A stretch of DNA of 64,000 nt from Galerina marginata. Its lineage: Eukaryota; Basidiomycota; Agaricomycetes; Agaricales; Galerinaceae. The notes under the pieces are model-generated. The model did no database searches. It saw only the letters and a list, made by a program, of their open reading frames with translations, and had not been told where the DNA came from. Location: positions 1,798,001-1,862,000 of the forward strand of contig JAECYW010000007.1 in NCBI GenBank assembly GCA_023014335.1. Reading direction: 5' to 3'. Of this stretch, positions 10,377-20,451 are shown one piece after another (the first letter of the stretch is position 1; every line of letters starts with the position of its first letter). The position numbers and the translations under genes are program-made.

Positions 10377-11657
10377 ATGGACACCAGCTCCTCCACCCCG
10401 TCGCCACTAATGCACACACACGCCCTCGACTCCCAAGTCGGCGGACACGCCGGCGTGCTCACGACAGAAGACGGCTCGCTCCTCATCAAACCCGCCCTGC
10501 AGCGCGAGCTCGCCTTTTACACCGCTCTGCAGCGCGACGAGGCGCTGCAGGAGCTGCGTGGGTTTACGCCGCAGTTTCTTGGCACGCTTAGGCTTGAGGG
10601 GCGGGTCGATCCCGCTGCGGTGCAGGCAGAGGCGCAGGGGGAGGGGGAGGGGGAGGCGGGGTTGGTGGTGCAGCCTTTCCCTGCTTTCCTTGGGGAGAAT
10701 GGGCAGGAGGATGTGAATGGGGAGGTCGGCGAGAAAGATAGGTCTTTTCTTCTTTCTCCTTGAACTATTTTCTACATACCTGATCCTGACTTGCCGCTTT
10801 TACAGTCCATCGTGCTAGAAAACCTGTCATTCCCATTCCTGAAGCCGAATATTCTGGACATCAAGCTCGGCGTGGTGCTCTATGACGACACCGCCCCGCC
10901 GGATAAGGTCGCGCGGATGGAGAAGACGGCGAGGGAGACGACGTCGTTCGAGACGGGTATCAGGTTGACTGGGTTCCAGGTCTGTCTTTTTGTTTTTCAC
11001 AATCGTTCTTTATCTTTATTCTACTTTACTTTTTACCGCGTTCTGACAGTACCACTCGTCTAGGTCTACGATAACACCACCTCTCTACCCGTCAACACCC
11101 CCAAGACATACGGCAAGTCCATCAAGCCGCACCAGCTCGCAGAGGGTATCGCCAGGTTCTTTCCCCTCGGAACACCAGTGCCTTCCTCAGAAGCAGACGC
11201 CTCTGCCTTCCCTCCTTCATTGGGCTTGGGCTCGGGCTCGGGGCCGTCGTCCGGCCTCCCCCTCAAGACGCTCATCCCGGTGTTGCACGCCGTCCGCGAA
11301 GAAGTCGCGCTCATCAGGGAGATCTTCGCGTCTTTGGAGATTCGGATGGTTGGGGGGAGCTTGCTTATCGTGTACGAGGCTGATTGGGGGAGGGCGGAGG
11401 AGGGTATCAAGCGGTATCTCGCAGATGAGGACGAAGACGAAGACGAGGATGAAGAAGAGGAGGAGGAGGAGGAGGAAGATGATGATGATGACGACGAGAC
11501 GAAGCCCAAGCGACTCGGACCTCCGTTCGTGGTTAAGCTTATCGACTTTGCGCATACCTCTTTCGTGCCGGGTCAAGGTCCGGACGAGGGCGTGCTGAAA
11601 GGCATGGACACGGTGGTCAGGTTGTTGGACGGGAGGATAAAGGAGCTTTCGCCTTGA
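10377..11657 (+). CDS. Inositol polyphosphate multikinase (IPK2/Arg82-like)
   Basis: Exons 10377-10712, 10806-10979 and 11064-11657 give 367 residues. The protein carries the inositol-phosphate kinase signature PNILDIKLG (residues 126-134), preceded by SIVLENL, then SLLIVYE (about 266) and KLIDFAHT (328-335), which hold the substrate- and ATP/metal-binding residues of the family. Such enzymes phosphorylate IP3 and IP4 to IP5 in the nucleus and cytoplasm and feed inositol pyrophosphate synthesis. An Asp/Glu run of about 25 residues (near 11425-11500) is inserted before the IDFAHT motif. The ATG at 10377 has a good context; an in-frame ATG 24 codons upstream (10305) is possible. The first donor is uncertain: GTGAAT at 10713 or GTCGGC at 10725, both in phase. 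A probable 3'-UTR intron lies at 11698-11766. Confidence 0.88.
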
Positions 11658-11697
11658 GCATCCTCGGTTTCGAGCTGTCGTCTTGCGAAGAATCGTG

Positions 11698-11766
11698 GTA
11701 AGCATACTTCACCTTCATCTGCATGCAACTCTAATTGACGAATCTTCAATCTATCATCTTGTGTAG
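11698..11766 (+). other. Probable 3'-UTR intron of the inositol kinase gene
   Basis: GTAAGC at 11698, a TCTAATTGAC branch-like site and GTGTAG at 11766 define a 69-nt intron located 40 nt after the stop codon. Confidence 0.5.
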
Positions 11767-12161
11767 GGCCGTCTCTTCGCACAGGGATTTCGAAATCACC
11801 TTCGGGTTTTACGGGGTGTGCAGTTAACATATGCCATCACCGCCATGATCATGACATTGCACTCAATGTATTCATTCAATTCACTTTTCACATTCATAGG
11901 GCACTAGAAGCTATATACATAGAGGTTATAATTATTTATCATCTCGTCATCGATTCGATTGACATCTGGCATCACGCAGCCGTGCAGTGCATGAGAAAAA
12001 CCCAAGCCCGAGCCCAAAACTGTATACGTCCAGGAAGGAAACCTTGCTCTGAAGAGATGTCTGGACGACTATAAAGTTATTTTTCGCAATTTATTCTAGA
12101 CGTCGTTAAATTATAGTTGTTTTGGTCTCCGGCGTCACTTTTTGTCGTAGTTTCAATCCTC

Positions 12162-13063
12162 GGCTTCAGTACGGGCACGTGATTCGCGCATCAGTCCCAT
12201 GCTTCAAGCTGCAACTCCAAGCTTCGGGCCTCAAGGCCTCAAGTCTCAGGCTGCAATGCTCAATAATAAATCACCACACAATTAATAAGTAACAACTTTC
12301 CTTCATATATTATTTAAGGCCTCTTATTTCCATTTTCATGGACGGACGTAAGAGAAAGAGTTAATTATCTCTGTCACGTGACCCGACGCGCTCACGCTCG
12401 CCGACGCGTGCTACACACATCGGGGTTTTGGGACTGGAATTTTCATTTCCAGCCAGAAAGTGGCAGAGGATTTTATTTCCAGACAAAGAAAGTGCGCTGG
12501 AAATTTATTTCCAGCTCCAAAACTCCGATGTGACACTGAAATTTAAGTCCCTGGACGTTCTTTTCCCTAGAACCTTTTTATATAACATTAACTACTTGGT
12601 ATATAGACATAAATTAAGTTCAAATCTACTAGAATGTCTCTTTGCATCCAAAACGCTTTGAAGTAGCTTTGTATCAAGTACTATCAACTAAGTAATCTTC
12701 ACTGAAGGCTCAATCTGAGCCTTCCAATGACTCTCCAAGTTATTCATGCTGATTTTATTGATTTTTAGAAGATATATCTAGAGCCCAGTCAAATATCTTC
12801 ACCAGTATTGAGTGATGTCTTCATTTTTCAAGGTCACCTCTGGCTTAATGGGCCGGCAAAAGATACCAATATACTCAAATAAAGATTTATTTCTGTTTAA
12901 ATAATAGACGGGGTTGTATTTTTTTGAAACTTCTCAAGGATTTCTTCGTAACTCGAAGCTTGGATCATCAAGTTGCTTGACGCCTGAAGACTGAAGTCGA
13001 TGCACGAATCATGTGACATTTTTGATGTCCGACGCTTGATGCAAGGTAACGGCGACTGAAGCC
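12162..13063. repeat. Degenerate long inverted repeat flanking about 730 nt
   Basis: The left part (12162-12226) contains CGGCTTCAGT, CACGTGATTCGCGCATC and TCCAAGCTTCG. The right part (12954-13063), read in reverse complement, contains the same three blocks in the same order with small changes (CACATGATTCGTGCATC) and longer spacers. This may be the worn terminal repeat of an old transposon. Confidence 0.35.
12416..12532. repeat. 117-nt hairpin element (MITE-like)
   Basis: Left arm CACATCGGGGTTTTGGGACTGGAA (12416-12439, two blocks of 20 and 4) is the reverse complement of 12509-12532 with three differences. Inner sequence adds further CTGGAAAT/ATTTCCAG inverted pairs, so the whole element can fold on itself. 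No ORF is inside. Confidence 0.6.
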
Positions 13064-13633
13064 GTGAACTCTGAATTTATTGTGATAAATACTGTCATAG
13101 ACGACCCATCGCGAAATTAACGTTCATCACCGTCCTGTCAGGCTGATCAGAATCAGATGCCGTGCCCTGCCAGCCAGTCAGCCAGTCAGTCAGCCAGTGC
13201 CTTCCAAAGTTCAGGCCAATTGTCGATCTATCAATAAGCAACGAATTGATAGCGTCAAAATTCGCGGCGTTTTGATAAACAAATCACCCAAACCCACCAA
13301 ACCCACACTGAAAGTCTATTCCGCATTTGCGGTTATTCTTACATCGTTCGCCGTTCGGCACCACGGCTCAGCTGCGACAAGAAAAATTAAATTTACAGGG
13401 TGCCTCGAATCGTCGACACATTTTCGAAAAATGCGCATTGCGATCCAGTAGATACTCCGAGGAGGGGATCTGAGGGATTTACGCATGCAAAATTCCCACT
13501 TGATACCCACCCCTTCCGAGTTCCTTTTCCCCCTTCTTCTCATCAGGTTCGCGGAAGCTTCCATGTCCATGTCCATCTGTGTTTCTCCACCCAGCCAGTC
13601 AAGTCAGTGGTGGCTGGGTGGGTCACGGTGCAG

Positions 13634-13642
13634 TATATATAA
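13634..13642 (+). promoter_or_regulatory. TATA box of the small CC-tail gene
   Basis: TATATATAA lies about 185 nt upstream of the ATG at 13827. Between them is a pyrimidine-rich leader of CCTTTCCC-type runs, as is common at fungal transcription starts. Confidence 0.55.
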
Positions 13643-13826
13643 AGCCACAGAACACATCCACGCACGCCACGATCCCCCCTTTGCCTAGCCTTCCTTGTAC
13701 TTGTGCTTGTGTTCCGCCTTTTTCCTCTTCCTTTCCCTTCCCTTCCCGTTTCGCTGCGCTCTTGCTTTTTGTGGCCTTTTTTAAAAAATCTCCTTGTGCG
13801 CTGGGCGTTAACGGGGCTCGGAAGGA

Positions 13827-14473
13827 ATGGTGATACCGAAAGCGCCCTTTCCCTCATTCGCGCTCGCGCTCTCCCACCAGACCTCCTTCGCCCATGAGGA
13901 TCCGGCAGATCTGCCGCCTCACGAACGGGGTCCCGAGGTCGATCTAATGGTACGGCCCTTAATTTTCCTCCCTTCATCGTATTCGTGATTCTCCTCGTCG
14001 GTTCGTTCATTAATAAATAATCTAACTCGCGAGCCGTTCTCCTTTTAATCGCACAGAAAACGTTCGATCCCCTCGCACGGATGCCGGAGGTAGGTAGCGC
14101 GCTCTCTCACCCGTTCGCGCCTGATCTCACACCGTGCGTTGTCTGCTTTTCTTGACCTCCAACAGCCGGAGACGTCATCAGCCGCATCAGACGAGGACAG
14201 GTCCGACACCGAGACCGTGTTCGAAGTGCGCGAGCCTGCCGAGGAGAGAACAAAGTCAGGATCGGGCAGCGGAGAGACGAGTAGCAGAAGCAGCACCAGC
14301 AGCACAGGGGAACGAGCGAAGAAGGCGGTCTATATGGTGCGTCAGCCCCGCGTCTCGGCTGGTCGATGAAAGGCGTTGACTGACATACGCGCATCATCTG
14401 CTTGGTTGCGTTGCAGCCCAAAATCCCAGGCATATTCCACATGTTCAGGCTGATGTGCTGCTCGCGATTCTGA
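13827..14473 (+). CDS. Small four-exon protein with a C-terminal CCSRF tail
   Basis: Exons 13827-13949, 14057-14089, 14166-14336 and 14417-14473, all joined in phase 0, give 127 residues. Introns have clear ends: GTACGG...TCGCACAG, GTAGGT...CCAACAG, GTGCGT...GTTGCAG. The start has context GGAATGG. The N-terminus is MVIPKAPFPSFALALSHQTS. The middle is acidic and Ser-rich (ASDEDRSDTETVFEVREPAE, then a GSGSGETSSRSSTSSTG linker). The end is basic-hydrophobic (PKIPGIFHMFRLMCCSRF). I do not recognise the family. The two adjacent Cys next to a hydrophobic/basic patch suggest S-acylation and membrane attachment. The last four residues form a poor CAAX box (Arg at a2), so prenylation is doubtful. Because each exon is short, the gene is easily missed by ORF searches. 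Confidence 0.7.
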
Positions 14474-15043
14474 ACTGAATCTGAACCTGAGCCTCGCGGC
14501 GAGGACGGCTAAATGGCTCAACGTAACGGTATAGAACAAGAACGGACGTATGGGCGGAGAAATGCAGCGCTGACGCTGAACGAACGGTTTCATTTCGGAC
14601 GGAGGGGAACGACGACAACATGGGAGAAAAATGAAGAACTTCGGAATCGCGTAGATTAGATCCCGGGCATGAAAACAGTATGCCCGACGCACGACTGCAC
14701 CCCAGTAACGTAAACGACCGGCGGTGTTTAGGACTGCTTTCGTCCGTGAGCTTGAGGCACCGAGCAGGTCGATTTTTTAATATGGACAAAATATCAAATC
14801 AAATCAAATATCATCATTGCAGTGATTAGGTGGCACAAGAAACTATAACGTACACTTTGACAGCTTAGAGAAGAGCGCGGGAGGGACTGATACATCCAGT
14901 CAAATGGTTAAGTGACAATAGCATGCGCGTATCGGCGGTGGAGGCCTGACAACGCGTGATGACGGCGGAGACACGGGACAGTTGCTATCAGCCAAGCAAG
15001 AAAAAGCTTGGGCTGGGAGGCGGTAAGTATAAAAATCAAGCAT
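14474..15043. other. Intergenic stretch between convergent genes
   Basis: About 570 nt between the 3' ends of the CC-tail gene (plus) and CDC73 (minus). It should hold both 3' UTRs. Nothing else is visible apart from a short AAATC direct repeat near 14790-14810. Confidence 0.5.
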
Positions 15044-16698
15044 TCAGGTTTTCATCAGCGAGGGTTTGTTCGTCTGTATCCAGGTATCTAGCATCTTCCA
15101 GAAGTGGGCCACTACTGACTTGTCGACGTGTCGCCGGTGTGGGTCGATCTGAAAGGTTGAAAGGCGAACAATCAGAGCAGGAAATTTACGGCATATAATG
15201 CGCAGTCGTACCTTCAGCTCCGTGACGTTCCAGTCCTTAATCTTCGCGTTCGGAGGGTCATTTGACCATGAGACGTAAACGCCTTTCACTACACGCACCC
15301 ACAAGCAATAAGCGAAACGCGATCACCAGCGACATAGAGCGACTATCAGGCTCTGACGTACCGTTGTGGAACAACTGCCGGGGCTCGTTCCATTTGTAGG
15401 GACGGAATTGCCAAGCTTGGCCGGTGGTCATGACGCAAACGACGCGCTCCCAAGCGTCCGTGCCGAATTTCGCGAGAGCTTCTACGCTGTCGACCACGAA
15501 GTATGTGCTTTTGATAACGGTCTCCTTCCCACTCGTGTCGATCGTGGTCCGTTTGCGGTAGATTGGGATAAGGTCTTCGGGCCGCAGGTTGCCTTCTGCT
15601 GTAGCCCTGGTACGGGCATCTTGGGAGGGCTCGAAGCTGCGTTTGGATGAGATAGACGTGAAGAGGTAAGAAGACAGGGTACGTACGCTGAGTCTTCTAA
15701 GAATTTTTTGACATTGTGCATTGTGATAAGCGCAGTTGGAGAGGACGAGATCATGATGATTGGTTGGTTGTGGCCTACGACGCGATGTCAAGATTACCCT
15801 TCATCAAGAAATAAGCTGGCCGCTTACGAGCTTTACGTGCAAGAAGCTTTGGGTCTGGAGAAGATAATTAATTGGAGCCAGAATTTCGATAACCACAACG
15901 AACCTGTGGCTGGCGTGGTTGGTGTAGGGGCTGCACCCGATCGGCTGGTCTCTTTCAGTTTCTTCAATCTCTCACTGTACGCTGTTCGTACAGCGGCAAA
16001 ATTCTGGCACGGAAAAGAAATTAAATAATGGTCAGTGACGGAAACGATACAGTCCTCACGTTAGTTTTTATCCCTCTCAGGACCGTGTTACGATCTCGTA
16101 GCTCCACCTCATTCTGCCTGATCTTCTTGACCACATCCAGGTCATGAGTATCGGCAACATAGCGCCGTTTAGTAGGCGATGATGTCGGCGCTTCTGCAGC
16201 ACGGCTACGCGGCGTAGGTGCAGCTGCCTGCCCAGTTGTGGTCCTGGGTGGTGTCCCAGGAGGCGTTGTAGACGCTAAGACGAAATTAGCAAGACTTGCA
16301 ACGGTTAAATGAAATAATTTCTTACAATCAAGAGGTGCTATCCGGTCATTGTCAGAAGCTTTGCCCTCTAACCAATCCACAACGTGTTTCCGCTCAGTCA
16401 CACTCACGAACCCGACTGCCAACCCATGCTCTCTCGCTTGCTTCATGTACTCCGCGCCATTAGCCAGCCGTAACAGCCACGCGACGTACACCGCATCCAG
16501 CGAATAAAACTCTGTCGACGTCCCTGCTTTGCGATATCGGGTGCGGCTCGTTTTTGGGAAGGGTGTTCCGTCGATTACTAGGTCGGTAGCATCGACTAGG
16601 GAGGGGCATGGGCCGGACTTGTTCGCGAATGTGGCCTTTTGTTGGGACTTGATGGCTTGCCGTAGGGCCAGCAAGGGGTCTGAGTCGTCTGAGCTCAT
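15044..16698 (-). CDS. CDC73: Cdc73/parafibromin, Paf1 complex subunit
   Basis: Eight exons on the minus strand: 16326-16698, 16060-16274, 15904-16003, 15837-15854, 15687-15774, 15362-15636, 15212-15288, 15044-15148; 416 residues. The N-terminal half has LDAVYVAWLLRLANGAEYMK, VGFVSVTERKHVVDWLEG and KRRYVADTHDLDVVKKIRQN with RDRNTVLRG. The C-terminal Ras-like domain (from about residue 239) has PIIMISSSPTALITMHNVKK, PEDLIPIYRKRT, DAWERVVCVMTTGQAWQFRP, VYVSWSNDPPNAKIKDWNV and HRRHVDKSVVAHFWKMLDTW, all diagnostic for Cdc73. The protein works in the nucleus with RNA polymerase II elongation and histone modification. Exon 4 is only 18 nt and is supported by phase and by the DPK motif it restores. 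Every junction is in phase. No sign of damage. Confidence 0.95.
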
Positions 16699-18083
16699 CG
16701 CGTGATGCAGCTTTGAAGTCGTTCATCGCAGCACGGCCTTCCTGCCCAACAAATTGAAGCGGAGCTTGAACTGTCTTTATCCCCCGACTCCGTCCGCCTT
16801 GTGGATCCACAAACGTCCACACCACTCCACACTGGCAAAATAAATGTTTGCGAAGTCGTATTGCCTTCGCCGTGATTCTGGAGTGTTTGGGCCAATTCTA
16901 CCAAGCTTAAACATCCTGATTTTTTTGTCGACAGAGATATCCTCCAGAGAAGATAACGAGTTTCGTATTTTGTATCACGTTGGGAGCTGTGGATTGACAA
17001 AATGGAAATCTCCTAACCTCAGAGTATCTGAGCTCCTAGCCGTGGATCCCCATTTATCAGTGACAATAAAGTACGTCTAGTATGCTTTATCCCCCGCCTG
17101 ATTTATTTAGGTGCCACCTGTTCGACGACCCACAAGTTTACCGACAATGCGCTACCTTTCTGATTTCTAAAAGCAGATGGCTTTAACTCTGTTGGACATT
17201 TCAGCCAGGCGACCTTCGACAGCTCTTTAGCGCCTAGCCCTCATAATTTGTAATTGTAACTGGTGCGTGTAGACGGGTGATCCACCGGAGGAGGTTCTTC
17301 AATATTCCTAATCGCCTTGTCCTCACTCCCTTTTATGTAATTATGAAAGGTGCCATTGAGGTACACAATTTCCCGATTATCCAGAACTTCTTGTCCCAGA
17401 TGGCACTCATGCATAGCACCTTCGTCTCCAAAGATGCTCAATTTTTAATTTCCTCCCCCATCATCAAGGACCTACCCCTCGGGAATCCGAAACTTTCGGA
17501 CAACTGGCCCATCTATATACAGCTGAGCGAAGCCCACCAAGCAGGAAGCAGGCACCCAATCATTCGAAGGGCTTCCTTCTCAGCGCGGCAACCACCATCC
17601 CAGAAATCGATCAAGGAGCCCACCAATCCCTTCTTTGGAGGTGCAAGAAGCGCAGAGGACCCACGGCTCGCGCGTGGAATTCGGACTTTTGGTTCGCCAA
17701 CATTTGCGACGCGAAATGGGATCGCGGAAAATGCGATGAAGGAGCGTTAAAGGTCACATTCGATTCGTCGGGCAAGACATCTTTTACTGACCGGATGGCG
17801 TATGTACGCTGACGGACATGGACGGACACGCACATGGGTGCCTAAGTCCTTAGTTGGCTCTATTTTTGCACCCAATCCGGTTAATAGAACTGTCCGTATG
17901 GCTCGGACACGGACTCGGCTTTCCAAATTGAACATATCTTTCGAGTTTTTTTAAATGTTGGTCACGGTCGCGGTGGAGGGAGTGAGGAGAAAGTTGTATT
18001 ATTTCAGCCACTACCGTAAAGAGCTCATTAGCAATCCATTGTCCAAGAAACCGAAGCCCGGTATACTCTATGTGCTATCACAG
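16699..18083. other. Intergenic stretch, CDC73 promoter side
   Basis: About 1.4 kb between the start of CDC73 and the end of the next minus-strand gene. Short ORFs occur at 17277-17750 (pl) and 17241-17441 (minus, protein-like composition, no ATG start), but I recognise no domain and see no supporting splice structure. Confidence 0.4.
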
Positions 18084-19592
18084 TCAAAAACAGCTTTTCG
18101 TTCCAATTCTGTCGGAGACGATCACCTGAGGAACCAGTTCCTGAGTGGACTCGATAGAGACACCGTGACAGCGGAGAAACTCTATTCCCTGGAGAGGGAC
18201 GGAATGGAGCAACCTCGCCTGGACAAAGCTTAGGACGAATGACATCCACCTGTCGCTAAAATGCCACCAGAGGTCACCCGGCTTGCTGAATGATAACCTG
18301 ACAAGGCGAGGGGCGTAAAGGCGCGATGTGGCGCGCTCAGTGTCGATGGCGTTCAACACGACCCACAATTCTTCCAGGTCGTTGAACGCCGTGCATAGCG
18401 TTTCCAGGTTGACAAGACCAGCGAAAAGAGCGCGGAGATCGGCCATGGGGATGCCCTGCAGAACGCCAGTGTTAAGCTCGAGCTTGGTGACGCGTGAAAG
18501 GTCGAGGAGGTGGTCAAGTGAGCCGCATACACGTGTGCTCACGGGCAGGGCTGAGCAGATTGAGAATAAGGTGTGGTCTGGATCGTCCGACCAGGCTGGT
18601 ACTCCTGGTCGCAGAAAATGAGTCCCATTTGAGGACAGACGGACAGTGCTAATGATGGTGGAACGGTGGTTCGTGGCGTAGGGTAGGCCTCGAGGAAGCA
18701 ATCTGCGGAGATCCTCTGTTAATGAAAGGTGAAGGCGTAATCTTGTGTGCATTCCTAAGCTTATTCCGGAGAGCAGGGCCGATACTATCGATTGTTGACC
18801 CGAGATGACCATCTCCTTGAGGTGCAGAAGCGGGATGAGGGGTCTGGAGCCCGCTTCGAAGGATTCGAGGGACGGCATAAGATTCTCGAGGCGGACGTAC
18901 TCGAGGAACGGCGACCTTTCGAACATGTCGTATAGCTGTGAAAGGGAGGGACAGAGTTGAGGAGTGATGCCGCTAAGAGAGAGGTGAGTAAGCTTTTGAC
19001 AATCTTGCCACCGGATTGCGACAGTGTCTAAAAAAAGGCGCCGCACAAGTGGAACGGAGATATCCAAATCTACTGTCGATGAAATGGGGGACACCTTGAG
19101 CGATAGACTGGCCAAGGACGACAAATTGGGAGCCATGATAGAGAAAAGGTGGACCATGGCGTCAGGGAAGAGGACGACATCGATGGAACGCAGGCGGCTG
19201 GCGTGCATTGTGAGGTTATCAGTGGTCAAATTACGCGGCGAGGCCGAAACGATGAATAGCGGCGCCTGTTTTGACCGGAGAAGGAACTCATCCGCCAAGC
19301 GGGAATCGCAGAGGTCGATGCGCTGCCAAAGTCTACTTGAGTTGAGGGAAATGCGCCTCCAGGAGCTGCAGACTTGGGTCCAGGCCAGTCGGTGTTTGGG
19401 TGTCAGGCAGCCGTAGAGCCAGGACACGCATATACGGAATATTTCTTCGAGGAGTTCGGGAGGGAGGCTGGCGATGGGTGGGTGACCGCTGATTTTCCTC
19501 TTCACTGACGAGAGCGCCGCAATGACGCGGGCTTCTTCCATTCGGAGAAGAGGGTTTTCATAACCTAGGTCGACAGCTCGAAATTTTGGCAT
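18084..19592 (-). CDS. F-box-like protein, not of the cluster family
   Basis: Single exon of 502 residues starting at the ATG 19590-19592 (MPKFRAVDLGYENPLLRMEE). The frame is open 41 codons further upstream but without an ATG. A helical N-terminus leads into the F-box-like motif HPPIASLPPELLEEIFRICV (residues about 36-55), and WTQVCSSWRRISLNSSRLWQ closes it. The rest is a leucine-rich body in which beta-alpha style repeats recur (for example LPVSTRVCGSLDHLLDLSRV), as in many basidiomycete F-box/LRR proteins. It lacks the WPPGE/DPF tail and the coiled-coil signature of the cluster family. Probable SCF substrate adaptor; substrate unknown. Confidence 0.8.
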   Translation of the reverse strand: MPKFRAVDLGYENPLLRMEEARVIAALSSVKRKISGHPPIASLPPELLEEIFRICVSWLYGCLTPKHRLAWTQVCSSWRRISLNSSRLWQRIDLCDSRLADEFLLRSKQAPLFIVSASPRNLTTDNLTMHASRLRSIDVVLFPDAMVHLFSIMAPNLSSLASLSLKVSPISSTVDLDISVPLVRRLFLDTVAIRWQDCQKLTHLSLSGITPQLCPSLSQLYDMFERSPFLEYVRLENLMPSLESFEAGSRPLIPLLHLKEMVISGQQSIVSALLSGISLGMHTRLRLHLSLTEDLRRLLPRGLPYATNHRSTIISTVRLSSNGTHFLRPGVPAWSDDPDHTLFSICSALPVSTRVCGSLDHLLDLSRVTKLELNTGVLQGIPMADLRALFAGLVNLETLCTAFNDLEELWVVLNAIDTERATSRLYAPRLVRLSFSKPGDLWWHFSDRWMSFVLSFVQARLLHSVPLQGIEFLRCHGVSIESTQELVPQVIVSDRIGTKSCF

Positions 19593-19692
19593 ATCGCTGA
19601 TGATTTCTGTGAGCAGTGGTTTAATCGCTGGTGGTAGAACATACCTGGCAGGAAAGTATTTGGAGAATGAGGAATGCGATATATTCGGGGAG

Positions 19693-19700
19693 GTGCTTAT
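19693..19700 (-). promoter_or_regulatory. TATA box of the 18084-19592 F-box gene
   Basis: On the minus strand GGTATATAAGCACC places a TATATAA about 100 nt upstream of the ATG at 19592. This also supports the downstream ATG rather than a start in the upstream open frame. Confidence 0.5.
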
Positions 19701-20451
19701 ATACCTGCTATCCAAGTTCGGATTGCCTAACCGAGAAGTACGCCAGCTGGCTGGATTTTGTGGGTTCCTAAAAAAGATCGCATCGAAGTTCAGAGGAAGA
19801 TTGCCCTTCGTGGTGCGTACCTTTCCAAATAAACTTGGCTATTAGTGTACGCCTGGTTCGTGAGTTCTTGCAGGTCGTTTCAGCCGGCCTTCTGTGGATT
19901 TCTTACCACTTTTTATACCTGAATGCCCATCGATGTGCGATTAGCTCGACATCACGAATGCGTTGCGCTTTTGTCAATAAAGTTCATTTTACGCTATTAC
20001 CTCTAATCATTAGATGCCCGTGTCAATGCTCCGCACAGAAGCAGAGGTGGCTGGAAGGTTTGTGAGCTCTACGGTGCAGATGCGGCAAGGTTCTGATATT
20101 TGGACAAATGTAGATCATGGATCAAGGTTAAAAGTCAAGGTAGTTGACTGATATTTTATGGAAGTGCTGGGATCAGTTCGGACGTAGGCAGCAAAGAAGA
20201 ACTTGAAGGCTGGGAAAGATTGATGTTCACAGATTCAGAATTGTGCATGGCAGAGTCGTGAACAGTGTTAAATTGAAGAGTCGAGCAGATAGTGGGTACA
20301 AGACCACGAAACATAAGGAGGAGAAGCTGAAGGAATCCAGAGGCTGGGAGCGACATGCGGGAGGGAGGTTTATTTATTTACGTAAACAGCCTGAACACTG
20401 CCGGGATTGGTCGGCGCTTGAATCCGACCATCATCTCTTCCTCTTACCATC
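19701..20451. other. Divergent promoter region
   Basis: About 750 nt between the minus-strand F-box gene and the plus-strand CIN1-like gene. It presumably holds the CIN1 promoter and leader. No gene, repeat or clear TATA box for the plus-strand gene is visible. Confidence 0.4.

Larger units (their letters stand above)
11767..13633. other. Gene-free stretch with nested inverted repeats
   Basis: No coding region is supported. The stretch holds a compact hairpin element (12416-12532) between two degenerate inverted arms (12162-12226 and 12954-13063), a perfect GTCACGTGAC palindrome at 12373-12382 and a short CAGCCAGT-type repeat around 13169-13199. The rest is AT-rich and looks like degraded mobile DNA. 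Confidence 0.5.

Noticed and set aside
10377..10805. Splice donor GGTCTT at 10742 for the inositol kinase
   Set aside because: It joins to the only good acceptor in a frame that meets a stop within four codons, whereas donors at 10713 or 10725 are in phase.
11066..11509. Minus-strand ORF with a long Ser run
   Set aside because: It is the complement of the Asp/Glu codon repeat in the inositol kinase gene.
17811..17890. Possible tRNA-like fold near GGGTGCCTAAG...TTTTGCACCC
   Set aside because: It lacks the A and B box consensus and a cloverleaf of normal dimensions.
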